This document shows, piece by piece, positions 22,519 to 33,492 of a stretch of 64,000 nt of DNA (position 1 is the stretch's first letter; the number at the start of each line of letters is the position of its first letter). The notes below the pieces were generated by a model. It was not told where the DNA came from and searched no databases. It saw only the letters and a list, made by a program, of their open reading frames with translations. Position numbers and translations under genes: made by a program. The DNA is from Struthio camelus (taxonomy: Eukaryota; Chordata; Aves; Struthioniformes; Struthionidae): the NCBI RefSeq assembly GCF_040807025.1, contig NC_090964.1:3906001-3970000 (forward strand). Direction: 5' to 3'.

Positions 22519-24342
22519 CTGCAAGGAAACAGAACACACATTTTGGTTAACATGGTTTTTTTTTTTTTTTCTTTTTTTCATTTTGCAAGCAAAATTTGGC
22601 TCAAAACTGGGCAAAGGAGTCCACTCAAAGTGACCATCCACTGTAGTCAGATAACTCATGACTTGAGGCTAAATCCTCCTTTTACTTTCTTTGCTGCTGG
22701 CATGGAGTGGAAAAGAAGAGATACTGGCAGAGTAAAAGGGCTGTCATGCAAACTGGAAAAACAGCTGGGGTACACATTTCAGTTTGGGGGAAAGAAAAGT
22801 CTTGGATTGCATTGACTGTGGTGGCACAGTAGAGAAAGCGCAGGAAACCAGGGAAGTGAGACAAGCTCCTCAACACAACTCCGCCTGGCAATATCTCCCA
22901 ATAGGGTCCAGCGCATGGGGTCACCCACCTGGACACGAGGAGCTCCTTAGCACAACAAAGACTGAGGGTAGACTGGTAATACCGAAATGAAAGTTTGAGC
23001 TGACAGCAGGAAGGGAGGGAAAAAAAAAAAAAAGCCAGCCTGAGCTGAAGTGGGCCTTGGCTGCCTCTGCCTGAGCAGCTGGATACAACTGTAGATAAAA
23101 GTAATTAGCAGGGCTGGCTGGGAAATGCAATTTCCATGCTGAATAACGTATCGAGCAGGAGCGCTGGGGAGTGGGGAACCCCAGGGAGACCAGCAGACTG
23201 CCGGGGGGCAGCTGGGCAGCCCCGGGAGCTGGCTGACGACCAGGCAGCCCAGCCTGCCGCACACCTGGCTATGCTGACAGCTTCGAGAGAATCAAGGCAT
23301 TCTTGAAAAATAAGCATTTCTTTTGCTGGAAAAATGCTCCTTCTTGGAAATTTTTATCCAGTGCTAGTACTGACTCAAGCATATGTGAATGTGGAGCTGA
23401 AACCTTGCAGATAGGCACCCCTGCAGCACCCCCCAGCTGCCTTAGCTGGCAAGATAGCTTGGATGCTCTGGCATGCACTGAAGAGCCAGGCAAAAGGACT
23501 CAGCTCCCTGGAGCAGGAGGAGTCAGGGATACCCCCTGAAGCCCTGTGTGCCAGGGTCCGGCAGCACTAAGAAAACGTGCTGAACACTAACGAAGGAGTC
23601 CTTGGGGCTGGGATGGAAAGAACGGCCCCTGCAACGGGGAGCAGTTGCAGTCCGGGGCATTGGGACATTCATTATTGCACCGAGGCAGTGTGACGCCTGC
23701 CGGCTTCACAGGGCCGAGCTGGCTCTGATCTCTTTAATTCTTCTAACTCCTAAATTACGGGCAGGTTAATTAGGCAGTTGTTAACCCTACTTATAAAAAA
23801 GGGAAGCTCAGAACAAGGGGGAAGCTTTGGGGTGGGGGGAACACAGATAGGTGAGAAGGAGAGAAAAAAAGGAATTGTAGGAGAAATAAAGGAAAAATAA
23901 GTCCCTTTTTTCCCCCATCTTTCCCTTTCCTCTCCCACACCTCTCTATGGGATGAGCTGTCAATAAGAAGAAATCTGAGCCCTTGCTAGGACTCCTTCCA
24001 GGGGCTACTTACTTTCGCAGCATAACCCAGGAGCTAGCTGAGCACCCCAGTTTCACTGCAGCATTATGATGCAGCATCAACCTTCTTGTTAGCTAACACT
24101 TGCAAGTAGTGTTGAACATGAGGCTTGTTTTTCTCATAACAATTTGAGAAAAAAAAATGTATGTTTACACTTTATTGCAACCTTCAGTTGAGGACTGATG
24201 TCCCTCAACTGGTCTCTCCCAATCCAGAGAGTCCCCTGGTCCCTGAGCAGGGTGGGAGCATAGAGGGCCTCTATCAATCCCTCCTGCTGCTGCTCCAGTT
24301 AGTATAAATAAATAAGCAACCATTTATTGGAGCAGAGAATTA

Positions 24343-24765
24343 CCCGTGATGCCCTCACAGCACAGAAGAGTGCCATAACCATCTAGCTCCGAAGTTAGTC
24401 TCTCTTTAGCCCATGAATTATTTATTTAGCCCATTTTATACAAAATGGAATAGCTCCAACAGGAAAGACTAAGAAAGAGAGACAAAGGCTGACTATATAT
24501 CCTTGTGTATCTGGCACCTATCTAGGATGTGGCAGATGTGGATTGAAGTCCTTGCTCCAAAGGATATTTAATAATTTTTCGCCAGCTAACAGCTCCAATA
24601 GGAGAGATTTATTATTTTTAAACTTCATGCCTAAATACCCTTAGCCTAGTGGTTAGGGCACTTGAACAGGAAGATGGGGCCGGCTTGGCTCAGGTCCTTG
24701 TTCCAAGTCAGACCTCTCTTTCTCTGCCTTTGACCAGGACTTCTGTTGTAAACCCAAAGTAACCC
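24343..24765. repeat. Degraded sauropsid interspersed repeat with tRNA-like boxes
   Basis: A unit near 24636-24710 has TAGTGGTTAGGGCACTT (RNA polymerase III A-box-like) followed about 40 bases on by a B-box-like GTTCCAAGTC. A related 'GAAGTCCTTGCTCCAA' occurs at about 24545-24560. The phrase 'AGCTCCAA(C/T)AGGA' occurs twice (about 24452 and 24591). An inverted-looking 'GTGCCATAACCA' lies near 24371. I recall this arrangement from an old repeat common in turtle and crocodile genomes and rarer in birds, but cannot name the family. It is too diverged to be active. Confidence 0.45.
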
Positions 24766-25175
24766 AATCTATCAAAAGCATGTTCTCATATGGGCTGCTT
24801 TGGTTCCAGTGAATCAGCATTTTTTAAAAAGAAAAATTGTTTCACCAGAAAGTATCTAACCAATTCAATTTGCAACCTCATGGAACTGGAATTTACTTTC
24901 AGATCTAAATACCAAAAAGACAAACTCACTCACTTTGTCGAAATCAAACCTTGCTGCTACTGTCCATCCGCACTGCACGTCACATCTTAACTGACAAAAA
25001 TGACCCATCTTTGCTCAGTTACCACAGCAAAATCCCTAACTGGATTCCTTCCTTGGATGATACCCACAGCAAATAAACCTAAGGAAATACCATGTATGAG
25101 CAGGGATTTATTTGTTAAACTATGGTCTGTGGTACCCTGAGAATCCATCTGTGAACCCCATGGTGGGAAGAGTGG

Positions 25176-25189
25176 CGGGGGGGGGGGGG
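25176..25189. repeat. Homopolymer G run
   Basis: Fourteen G on the plus strand inside the intron. The length is error-prone and no function is inferred. Confidence 0.8.
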
Positions 25190-28100
25190 TCCACTGAGCA
25201 TTTTGGTGCCACTCCATCCCAAATACAAGCACACAAATTCACTGTGGTACATACTTCAGCTAAATTAGAAGTTACACTGTTAATTAGTCGAGGGGCTGTT
25301 TAATGCAGTCATCCATTTTGGGCAAGACAGCAGCCACCCCATACCCGAGGGAAGAACTCTAGTCCTCAGAGACATATAACAGCCAGCTTTGACCACTTTG
25401 TCTGCAGGCGGGTTATACATAAAGTCCTTCACTGCCCAATATCAAAGTGCTGCCTTAGCTCCGGAGCGGTTCACAGTGAACAGATTCTCTCCCTTTTACT
25501 ACTGTAGGATCAGGGTAGACACAGAGGCCCCAGCTGGCTGCTTCAGCAGCCTGCAGCTCTCAGGCTATCGCTTAATTTTACCTCTGCTTTCGACTCAGTT
25601 CCACCTTGAGCAAAGGTTTGGCTTGACAAGCTCTGTCAGAAGCCATCAGTGTCATCTTTTTTTTTTTCTCTCTCTCTCTTTTTTTTTTTTTTAACTGGAG
25701 GCAACTATGCTTGTGCAAGGCAATATCATGGCTTCTTCTCTTCCTTTTCCGTCCAGGCTGCCTGAATAGACATAAGCTGATGGGCACTGCACAGGCAATG
25801 TTAAAAATCCCTGAGTGAGTTTATGCCAAATATCAAAGAAGTAATTCACTGTAAGTGTTACTTTTTTCCCCACTTCTACTTTCCAACTCTTTCACCCTTG
25901 TTTGGTTAGATAAGGTAAGATCCACATAGGCTGATGAACAGGATAGACCTTCAGAGCTATAGGTGCAGATCCCACTGGTGCACACAGAAACGGCAGTATA
26001 TCCATGCCCAGCTCCCTGCACACAGACAGGGCTGTAGAGTGCACGCTTTACAGAGAATAACGCCCCACAAAATGGGAATGCCACTATGCTTTCAGAGATG
26101 GGAGACTCAGTGGACCGAATTCTCATCTGATGTAGGTTTGCATCATTTCAAGGAAGTTAAGTGCTCAAAGTTTATTTACACCAATGGAGAATCTGAGTTA
26201 TCATCTTGGGAGCAATTTGGAGGACAACCATGATATTTATCTTCTCAGGGTTCTTCTCACAGTTTGTGTTTTTAGATCCCTTAATTAATGCTGGCAGGAT
26301 TAAGTGCTGAAGTCCTTCAGCAAATTTCCAGTGAAATCAACACTACTTTGCCTAAGTAAAAGCTGAATAAGAATCCTGGAAGGAAGGACTCAGAGGACCC
26401 TGTTGCCTTACAGACTTCTGGCTTCTACATAAAAAATAAAAATAAACAAAAAACCCCATAACATTGCTTCCTTGGAAACAGTGAAAAAATATATTTGAAG
26501 GAGCAAGAGACTTGCTGGCAGGAAGGCAAGATTTAAGTGGCATAACAGGTATACTGAATCCTAGACAGGTAAGCCCTTACTGAGGATTATTCATCAGAAA
26601 GTTTCCAGATCTGAAATAAATTGGCTATATGTAGACACATTCAAGCATCACTGGAAATGGCGACACTCCCTCCCAACTATTGCTGCACAGAAGAGCAGCA
26701 CATGCAGTAGCAGCTCAGAGATGTTCTCTCTCATTACTCCTGCTTATAACTATGTATTACTGGCTGCTTAAGCTCTTCTGCTGTAGCGAGGTCCTACTCT
26801 GGACTTAAAGCAGCTTAAACACTTGTGTTGTTTTGAGAGCACTAAAACTCTAGTGTCCCACAAGCATTTAAAGCAGCTTAATAGGGGCTAGAAGCGATTT
26901 CCTATTTAAACTATAAGAGGAAAATTAATTTTTTGGAAGATCTGGTTACCATAGTTTAAAGGCTGCAGAGTTAAAATGAAAAGTAGGGAATGAAAAAGTT
27001 AAGGTTCCTGGAACAATTATCTTGACCATACTGAACATACACTGTTTCTGCTATTTCTCCTAGTAAAGGTAAACGATTTAACAACAACAGCAACAACAAA
27101 AATCCCAGCAAACAACCAACTGTATGATCTCAGTGTCCAAGGTGACATTGTCATACAAATCTTCACAGCTTTCCTGGACTTAGTTATTTTTATACACTTC
27201 TATGAAAGTAGTATGCAAGGAGAACAACAGCGATTCTATAACTAGCACTTCTGTTTTGCTAAGAGAATGAAGCGTACTCATACACAGAGGATCAGCAGTA
27301 GGCCAGTACTCTTACTCTCAGATAAACCCTTGAAATAGGCCTTATGTGTGCGACTTAATGCACAGGCCTTGATTTAGGTCTCTACATGGAGATAATGTCC
27401 CCTATGGAGAACCTGTAAGAGGGAAAACCTTAACTTATACAATTTATTGGGCAAAAGATTCCAAATTGTTTAAATTTTACTATTTTCTTACACACTTATT
27501 GACTTTTAAGATTAAAGGAGAGACTTTGAACATCTAGTCTGCCTGCCTGACTTGACACAGGCTATAAAAAATTAACCACCTTCTGGATTAAGCCCATCAG
27601 CTTGTTTTAGACCAAAACTAATCTTCCACAAAGGTACCCAGCCCGAATCTGCAGATTTCAAAATACAGAGAATTAGCCCATTTCCCAGTGAAGCTTGTTC
27701 TAAGGCTTAATAGCTGCACTGTTTAAAAAAATAACAGCTAATATTTCATTCAAAGTCTTTGACTTCCAGCCCTCATTCCTTTTCTACCTTTCCCTGGTAA
27801 ATTAGAGAGCCGTTTTGCGCACAGTGTTTCTTCTCAAGTCTGGACAACCGGGTCATTTTCTGTTCCCAGTAACACGTCTCATGCCACATTGCGTAAGGGA
27901 GTATGCAGCAAATTCCTGAGGATAACTCTCTTCCCTCATCACATCCAAGCCCTGTGAAACCCCAAGGAAAGGGGGGACAAAGGCTCGTTCCAGAAGTGGT
28001 TCCACGGGAGCACTCAGCTCCTTTCCCTCTTCCCAGCTGTTGAGGAAGGGCCCCAGCACACACAGGGCACAGGGACATTCTGCAAATCCATATATCAATC

Positions 28101-29264
28101 TGCCTGTTATAACAGCAGTTAATTCTTTCAGAGCTTTCAGCCAGTTGGACCTGTTCTGTAGTTTCCAGAGGAGGCTTAGCGGAGCGCTGAGTCGGCTACA
28201 GCAGTAATAATAATAAACTGTGCAGCCATAACCTTGCCTTTAAGGGCTGAGGGGGTAATGCATTTAATATATTAACATGTTCAATAACCTCAGTGCCTGT
28301 CATGTGCTGATTTAAGGAACTGCAACCTAATTTATTAAAGGAAGACTATGGCTGAGGACATGAAGAAGTCTGGTGTCTGGAAACTGAGAGTGGACTAGAC
28401 TATCAAATGGGTATCTTCAGCCGACAGGCACTGATGTCCTTTACACAAGCACCTTTTAAATTAATGCAAAGCTCCTTGTGCCTCCTGACCTCTAAGCAAA
28501 GGCAGTGGCATGAACACAGCAAGCTGCTCCATACGGTCGGTCCAGAAATTTAAGAAATCGCAAGCAATCAGAACGTGAGACTCTGACGTGAGCTGGAACC
28601 AGAGCAGAAAATAGCTGTGGAGGAAGATTTCGTCTGCACAGGGGAGAAATGAAAGTGTCAACAGTGATCCACATCCCCACGAGGAGGAGTGAAGAAAGGG
28701 GCTGTGCTTCCCCAAAGGGTCGGGATACAAGTGACAAGGAAAGACTTGCAGTTCCTGTGTTCCCCTCTGGGACACAGGTCAAGGCAAAAGCTCTCCCTGA
28801 CCTTCCTGAGAGAGAAAATTGGTAGATAGCAACTTCTTCTTCATTTCCTTCCTGGTAAGAAAACAATGAGGAAGCTGCTTGACTTCCTTTTAACAACCTC
28901 TCCGAGGCCACAGCAACAAACCTCTCAGGAGAGTGCTGCTACAATGGAGGTACAGACACCTCATTAAATAGGCACATTTATACCTGGTCCAGAAATATAA
29001 AATCAAATAAATCTCTACAAACCAAATTTCCAAGACTGTTTCCATCAACTAAAAGAACAGACAGAAATGTCATGGATTTTCTTTAAAATAATAATAATAA
29101 AAATGTTCCTGCAGTTCTGTAATCCAAAAGAACAGCTTTGTTTACAATGAAAGAAATGCACAAAAAGCAGACAAACAGCATAATTAGTGAAAAGCAGAAA
29201 ATATTTAAAGCTCTCTCTTTTGCAGAAGTTTTCCCAGCTCTTGGAACGCAAATAAGGATTTTAC

Positions 29265-29297
29265 GGGTGGGGGAAGGGGAAGGGAAAGGGGAGGGAG
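29265..29297 (+). other. Putative G-quadruplex tract
   Basis: Five runs of three to five G are separated by one to three A/T bases on the plus strand, satisfying the usual four-run G-quadruplex pattern. It lies in an intron, on the strand used as template for HIVEP3 transcription. Confidence 0.5.
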
Positions 29298-31612
29298 TAT
29301 TTTTAACCAGATAAAGATCCTCATTAAAAATCATTAAAAAAAAGTTAAACCGCTTCCAGCATACTTGAGAGTTTAGAGCATTAGATCATACTGGAGAGAT
29401 CTACCACAGCCAAAATGAAGACAGCTCCATAGATATCCCCCTTGAGTTTACACTGAAGGCTAAAATTAACCTTGGAAAACTGATTTCTAAAAGAGCTTCG
29501 ACTCAACTTACATTTTTTGCAAAAGCAGTCCAGTAGCAAGAGCTCCAGCTTACCTATTCTGCAACTAATTGCAGTTGTAAAACTGTACACCAGAAGAGAG
29601 GCTCCTTGAGAATCAGGGCCCAAATGAACTTATTCTAGATGTCTCAAAAATAAGCCATGAAACCTCTGGTTCTGCAAACCTGCTGGACCTCTGTTTCACA
29701 CTCTGTCACCAGTTTCATCACCACACAAGGCAGCACAGAATTTTTCTCGCCCTGCAGTAACTGTTTCAAACGTCCATGTATCTGCACCAGGAAAGCAAAT
29801 AGCTTTTACTCAAATGCTTCATACTTATGCAGAGTACAAACTTGCCCACAGGATGCAGCCAGGGCTCTGACTGTTGCCCACCTTCCAGCAAAGAGACTTT
29901 TTCATGCAATTCCAAGATGCCATCATGCAAGTATATGTCCTAAAATTGCTGATCCGTGGAACGTCTGACCCCTCATGCATCCATAGGCAAATGGGTAATT
30001 TTGCATTCAAATCCCAGCACCGTCTTTTTTTTTTTTTTGGAAGGAAGCATTTCCATGCTACCTTACTCATGCAAGGTTCCTGCAAAGCTGAAGAAGGGAA
30101 GTCCCTTTGAGACAAGGGTCTATTTGCAATGTGCCATCAGCACAGTCAGCGCTGACAGTTTGTGCTTCAAGGTAGCAGAGAGGGAGAGCAAAGCAGCTAG
30201 AGAGATGGTAAAAAGATGGTTTGATCTTGGCACCCTGAATAAAAACCTAACACAAGCATGACGGAAAGCAAGGTGAAGTGACGGAAGGGACTGAATGGAT
30301 TCAGCTCCTTCAAAGGAAAACCTCAGAACAAAGGAACAAAAGCAAGAGGGAAAGAGAAAGAAAATCTATCAGAAAGAAACCTAGGTGCTCCAGGTTGGGA
30401 GGGAGAGAAAGAGCAGTCCCTTGGATCTGCTGCATGTGTCTGACAAGAGAATTTGGCCTCAAATTCAGTATCGCTTCCCCAGGCTACCATAGAATTGGTG
30501 ATTATCAACACATTACAGGGAAATCGCTCACCAGCTTTACCAACAAAATCGTCAGCTCTAGGCACTGCCCACTAAGCCCCTTGGAACATGTGGAGCTCAA
30601 GGCACTTGTCTAACGCCAAGGTGCAGACACAGATGTACTGGAGAACGTGCTCTCCATCGACACTTCTGGGTACAGTGTGCATGCCACCGTTCACAGAGCA
30701 CCCAGTGCCCTCCTCCCCTCATCCACACTGTGCCGCTTTCTCTGGTAACAGTGGCTGTTTGAAACTGATGTTCTTCCCAGGTGATTATCTCTCCCAGCTG
30801 TGTTATTTTCTGGGATTTCCCAAGATGCAGCTATAGTTTGCAATGGACATTTATGTTTATGATAAGAAAACAAACTCAGTCTCTTTACTGCGTGACTTGA
30901 AGGAACCAAAGATGGAGGGCAGAGTTTTAAGATTCATGGCTAACGGGGCCAGACTCACACGAGAAGTCAAAGGGACCTGGCACCTTTGGCACTTGGGCGC
31001 TTGACAATTTTACTCACAGTTTCTTGCAAGAGACAGGTGTTTTTGCATGTGGTTTTGCGTGTTTCTGATAGAGTCTACTTGCACTGCCCATTTTTCCAAG
31101 CACCTGAGAGACAAGTTGACTATCCTGAAGTTGACCTTTGGACTGAGGCAATGATGGGGGTTACTTATGAAGAAAATCTGGTGGCAATGAGGTTATGGAT
31201 CATTAATGACTAGACATCTTGGAATGGAGGTCTTTCAAGAAAAGTCTACTGATGTGATATATAAAATGCTTAAGCTGCATGCAACTGCAAAGGATGAAAA
31301 TGTTCAGGGCAAATACAGATCTTGAGATCACTAGCGAAAAAAGCCATCCAAAGACTATCTACAGGTGTCGGTCAGGGATGTTTGCCTGTAGCCAGGAGCT
31401 CTTGATTCTGATTCTGGGGTGGTTTTGCTTTTTAAATCCCTGCCAGTGAAGCTGCATTTCAGGATCAATTTAAGACTCCCTCATCCCCCTCCCTCCAACT
31501 CCTGGGGTTTCCAGACCCTGGAAAGGCCTTTCCTTCCCCTTCATAAGTGCCCCCAAGAAGGCTGGCAATTCAAAATACTAAGCAGAGGAGCTAGGAGCTG
31601 ACTGTCTCTTAC

Positions 31613-31788
31613 CTTTGGTTTTAAAAGCAAAGTTACAGTACTTGCAGACATATGGCCTGACGTCTGTGTGCGTGCGAATGTGTTTCTTCAGCATGCTGGG
31701 TTTCTTGCAGCGAATTCCACACTCCTCACATACATACTTCCCTCTTCCACGGCCTCGCACATACACATACTCTTCGTTTGATTTGTAC
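31613..31788 (-). CDS. HIVEP3: HIVEP3 exon: ZAS-C zinc finger 1 and half of finger 2
   Basis: The 176-nt exon follows acceptor TTGCTCATAG. It begins with the last base of a Gly codon, then [18 protein letters not shown], a motif invariant before the second finger pair of Schnurri proteins. Finger 1 spans visible residues 20-40 (Cys20, Cys23, His36, His40). Finger 2 begins with Cys48 and Cys51 and is cut at Lys58 by the donor GTAAGA. The [11 protein letters not shown] linker between fingers is the canonical TGEKP-like connector of this family. Each ZAS finger pair binds kappaB-type DNA. The family is certain from this exon alone, and the paralogue is set by the downstream exons. The upstream exon must end in GG (phase 2) and is not in the window. 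Confidence 0.96.
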
Positions 31789-32529
31789 CTATGAGCAACA
31801 GGTGTCATGATAAAAAAAAAAAAAAATAGAAGATTCCCACCTCAAAAGTAGTCACAACTTTCCTAGATTAATTCAGCATGTTATTGACACCACAAGTCTC
31901 AATTTATCATTTGCTAGCCCTGATTACTTAGGCTAAACTCAAAATATCTTGAAGCCCTTTTGCCCAAATGCTTGCCTCCTCTCCTGGAATGTGGTTTTAT
32001 GCCCTACCTCTACCTCTCTGGACAAATACCCCGAAGTCTGAGATCAAGTCACCGGGTCACCCAAATGTCCTAATTTTCTCCATCTTCAGTCACAAACTGA
32101 GGCACTCATAATAGCCTGAACTATATACGTCACAGTCCAGCCTAGCTGCCTGAACCATCTCTCTCTCAGCCAGCACTATATTTTAAAGTATAGTGCAAAG
32201 TATGGAAAAAATATGTCCCAGATAAATCTCTCGTGATATAACCTTTCACATCCATTGGGACAATAGCAAAAGCCGCCTGAAAAGATCATGATGCCACACT
32301 GAAACTTGTGGTCCCTGCACAGCCTCCTGCCAGAATGAGAGACATCCAGAATGTACATAAAACAAGAAAATATCCATTTCTTAACATACTGCGCTAACAC
32401 CAAATGTTATGACTCCAAACTCTGGGCTCCTTTATCATTAGCACAACATTAGGACTTTGGTCATCCTTCCTTCACATTATATATTCACTCATTTTCTGTC
32501 CACACATTAGCACATAGGGAAAGCTACAG

Positions 32530-32630
32530 CGATGTGGGTTTGAAAAATATTTGAGAGAGTCAGACAAATCATTTAGCCTCCTGCAGTTTAGCAAATGGAG
32601 TCTGTAATTTCCTGTACTTGCAGCACAAGA
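32530..32630 (+). repeat. Possible degraded MIR fragment
   Basis: The order 'CAAATCATTTAGCCTCCTGCAGTTTAG...AAATGGAG' follows the MIR core (CAAGTCATTTAACCTC...CCTCAGTTT...AAAATGGGG) with several gaps. Weak. Confidence 0.3.
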
Positions 32631-32979
32631 AGAATAAGGTAACGTGAAATTGGTCCCCTTAGACTGTTAAGAGGTTGAATTTATTAAAGTGTGGGACTTC
32701 TTGTAACTCAGTTTTTTTCTGTACAGTATGAAATATGTCTGGTCTTCAGAAAGCTCTGAACATCCACACTTGAAAATCAGACCCTCTAGAGCATCTTAAT
32801 AGGAGAATCCAAAGACACACAACATCACCAGTCACCTCTTAGTACCTTCCGGATAAAGCCTACTCCAAACCAGAATGGGAAAAAGTCATCAGCCACTCTA
32901 AACAGAAACTGAATAGAAGTAGCAGCACAAAGTATTAGGGATAGCTAGGTTGCTTAAACAAGCGAAAATATAGTCGATC

Positions 32980-33050
32980 ATAAATATATATAAAAATATA
33001 TAAATATATATATACACACTTAAAAAAAAAATATATATATATCTATAAAA
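32980..33050. repeat. AT-rich low-complexity patch
   Basis: Mixed TA and A-run sequence with TATATATA blocks around an A10 run. Intronic. Confidence 0.8.
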
Positions 33051-33385
33051 TGCAAAATAACATAATTTAAACTTGAGCAAAAATACAGAAAGATCATGAA
33101 TCCAGCACTGAACTGATAAAATGACAGTAGCCTGGTCTACACAGAAGCATCCAGAAAAATATATCCAAGTTACCCACAACTGCGGATATCAAAGTGGGCA
33201 AGTTACATCATTGCATGAACCTTTGAATCTTCTACTCAGTCAGGATGCATACGGCCTTGATTTCATTTTGTTCACTTCATCTGGAAGTGAACCTGATAAT
33301 TTCAATTCCACATCGGTGTTCAGGGGACCTACTTCACATGAAATTCAGAATAATCTTCCTGGGTGCCCCCTCGTAGACATGAGAT

Positions 33386-33492
33386 ATGGACTAAATCATT
33401 CATCTGCCAAATTCTGGGCTCTCCGCCTCAAGTTTTTATCTGTAAAATGGGGACAGACTGACATCTCTGCTTCAGAGGAGAGATGTGAGCAG
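33386..33492 (+). repeat. MIR-family SINE fragment
   Basis: The segment ending 'GCCTCAAGTTTTTATCTGTAAAATGGGGACA' (about 33425-33455) matches the most conserved part of MIR, CCTCAGTTTCCTCATCTGTAAAATGGGGA. The preceding CTAAATCATT and CTCTCCG fall where MIR has CAAGTCATTTAACCTCTCTG. It is a plus-strand, old and diverged copy. Confidence 0.55.

Larger units (their letters stand above)
22519..31612 (-). other. HIVEP3: HIVEP3 intron (9,094 bp, phase 1) splitting a zinc finger
   Basis: The donor is GTAAGA (31612-31607) after AACCAAAG. The acceptor is TCCCTTGCAG. It interrupts the second finger between Lys58 and Gly59. It contains the degraded tRNA-like sauropsid repeat near 24.35-24.76 kb, a G run at 25176-25189, a G-quadruplex-type tract at 29265-29297 and a conserved-looking segment near 28.1-28.3 kb. 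No nested gene was recognised. Confidence 0.85.

Noticed and set aside
24636..24710. Functional tRNA gene
   Set aside because: Only A- and B-box-like motifs are present. No cloverleaf stems can be formed, and surrounding echoes point to an old repeat.
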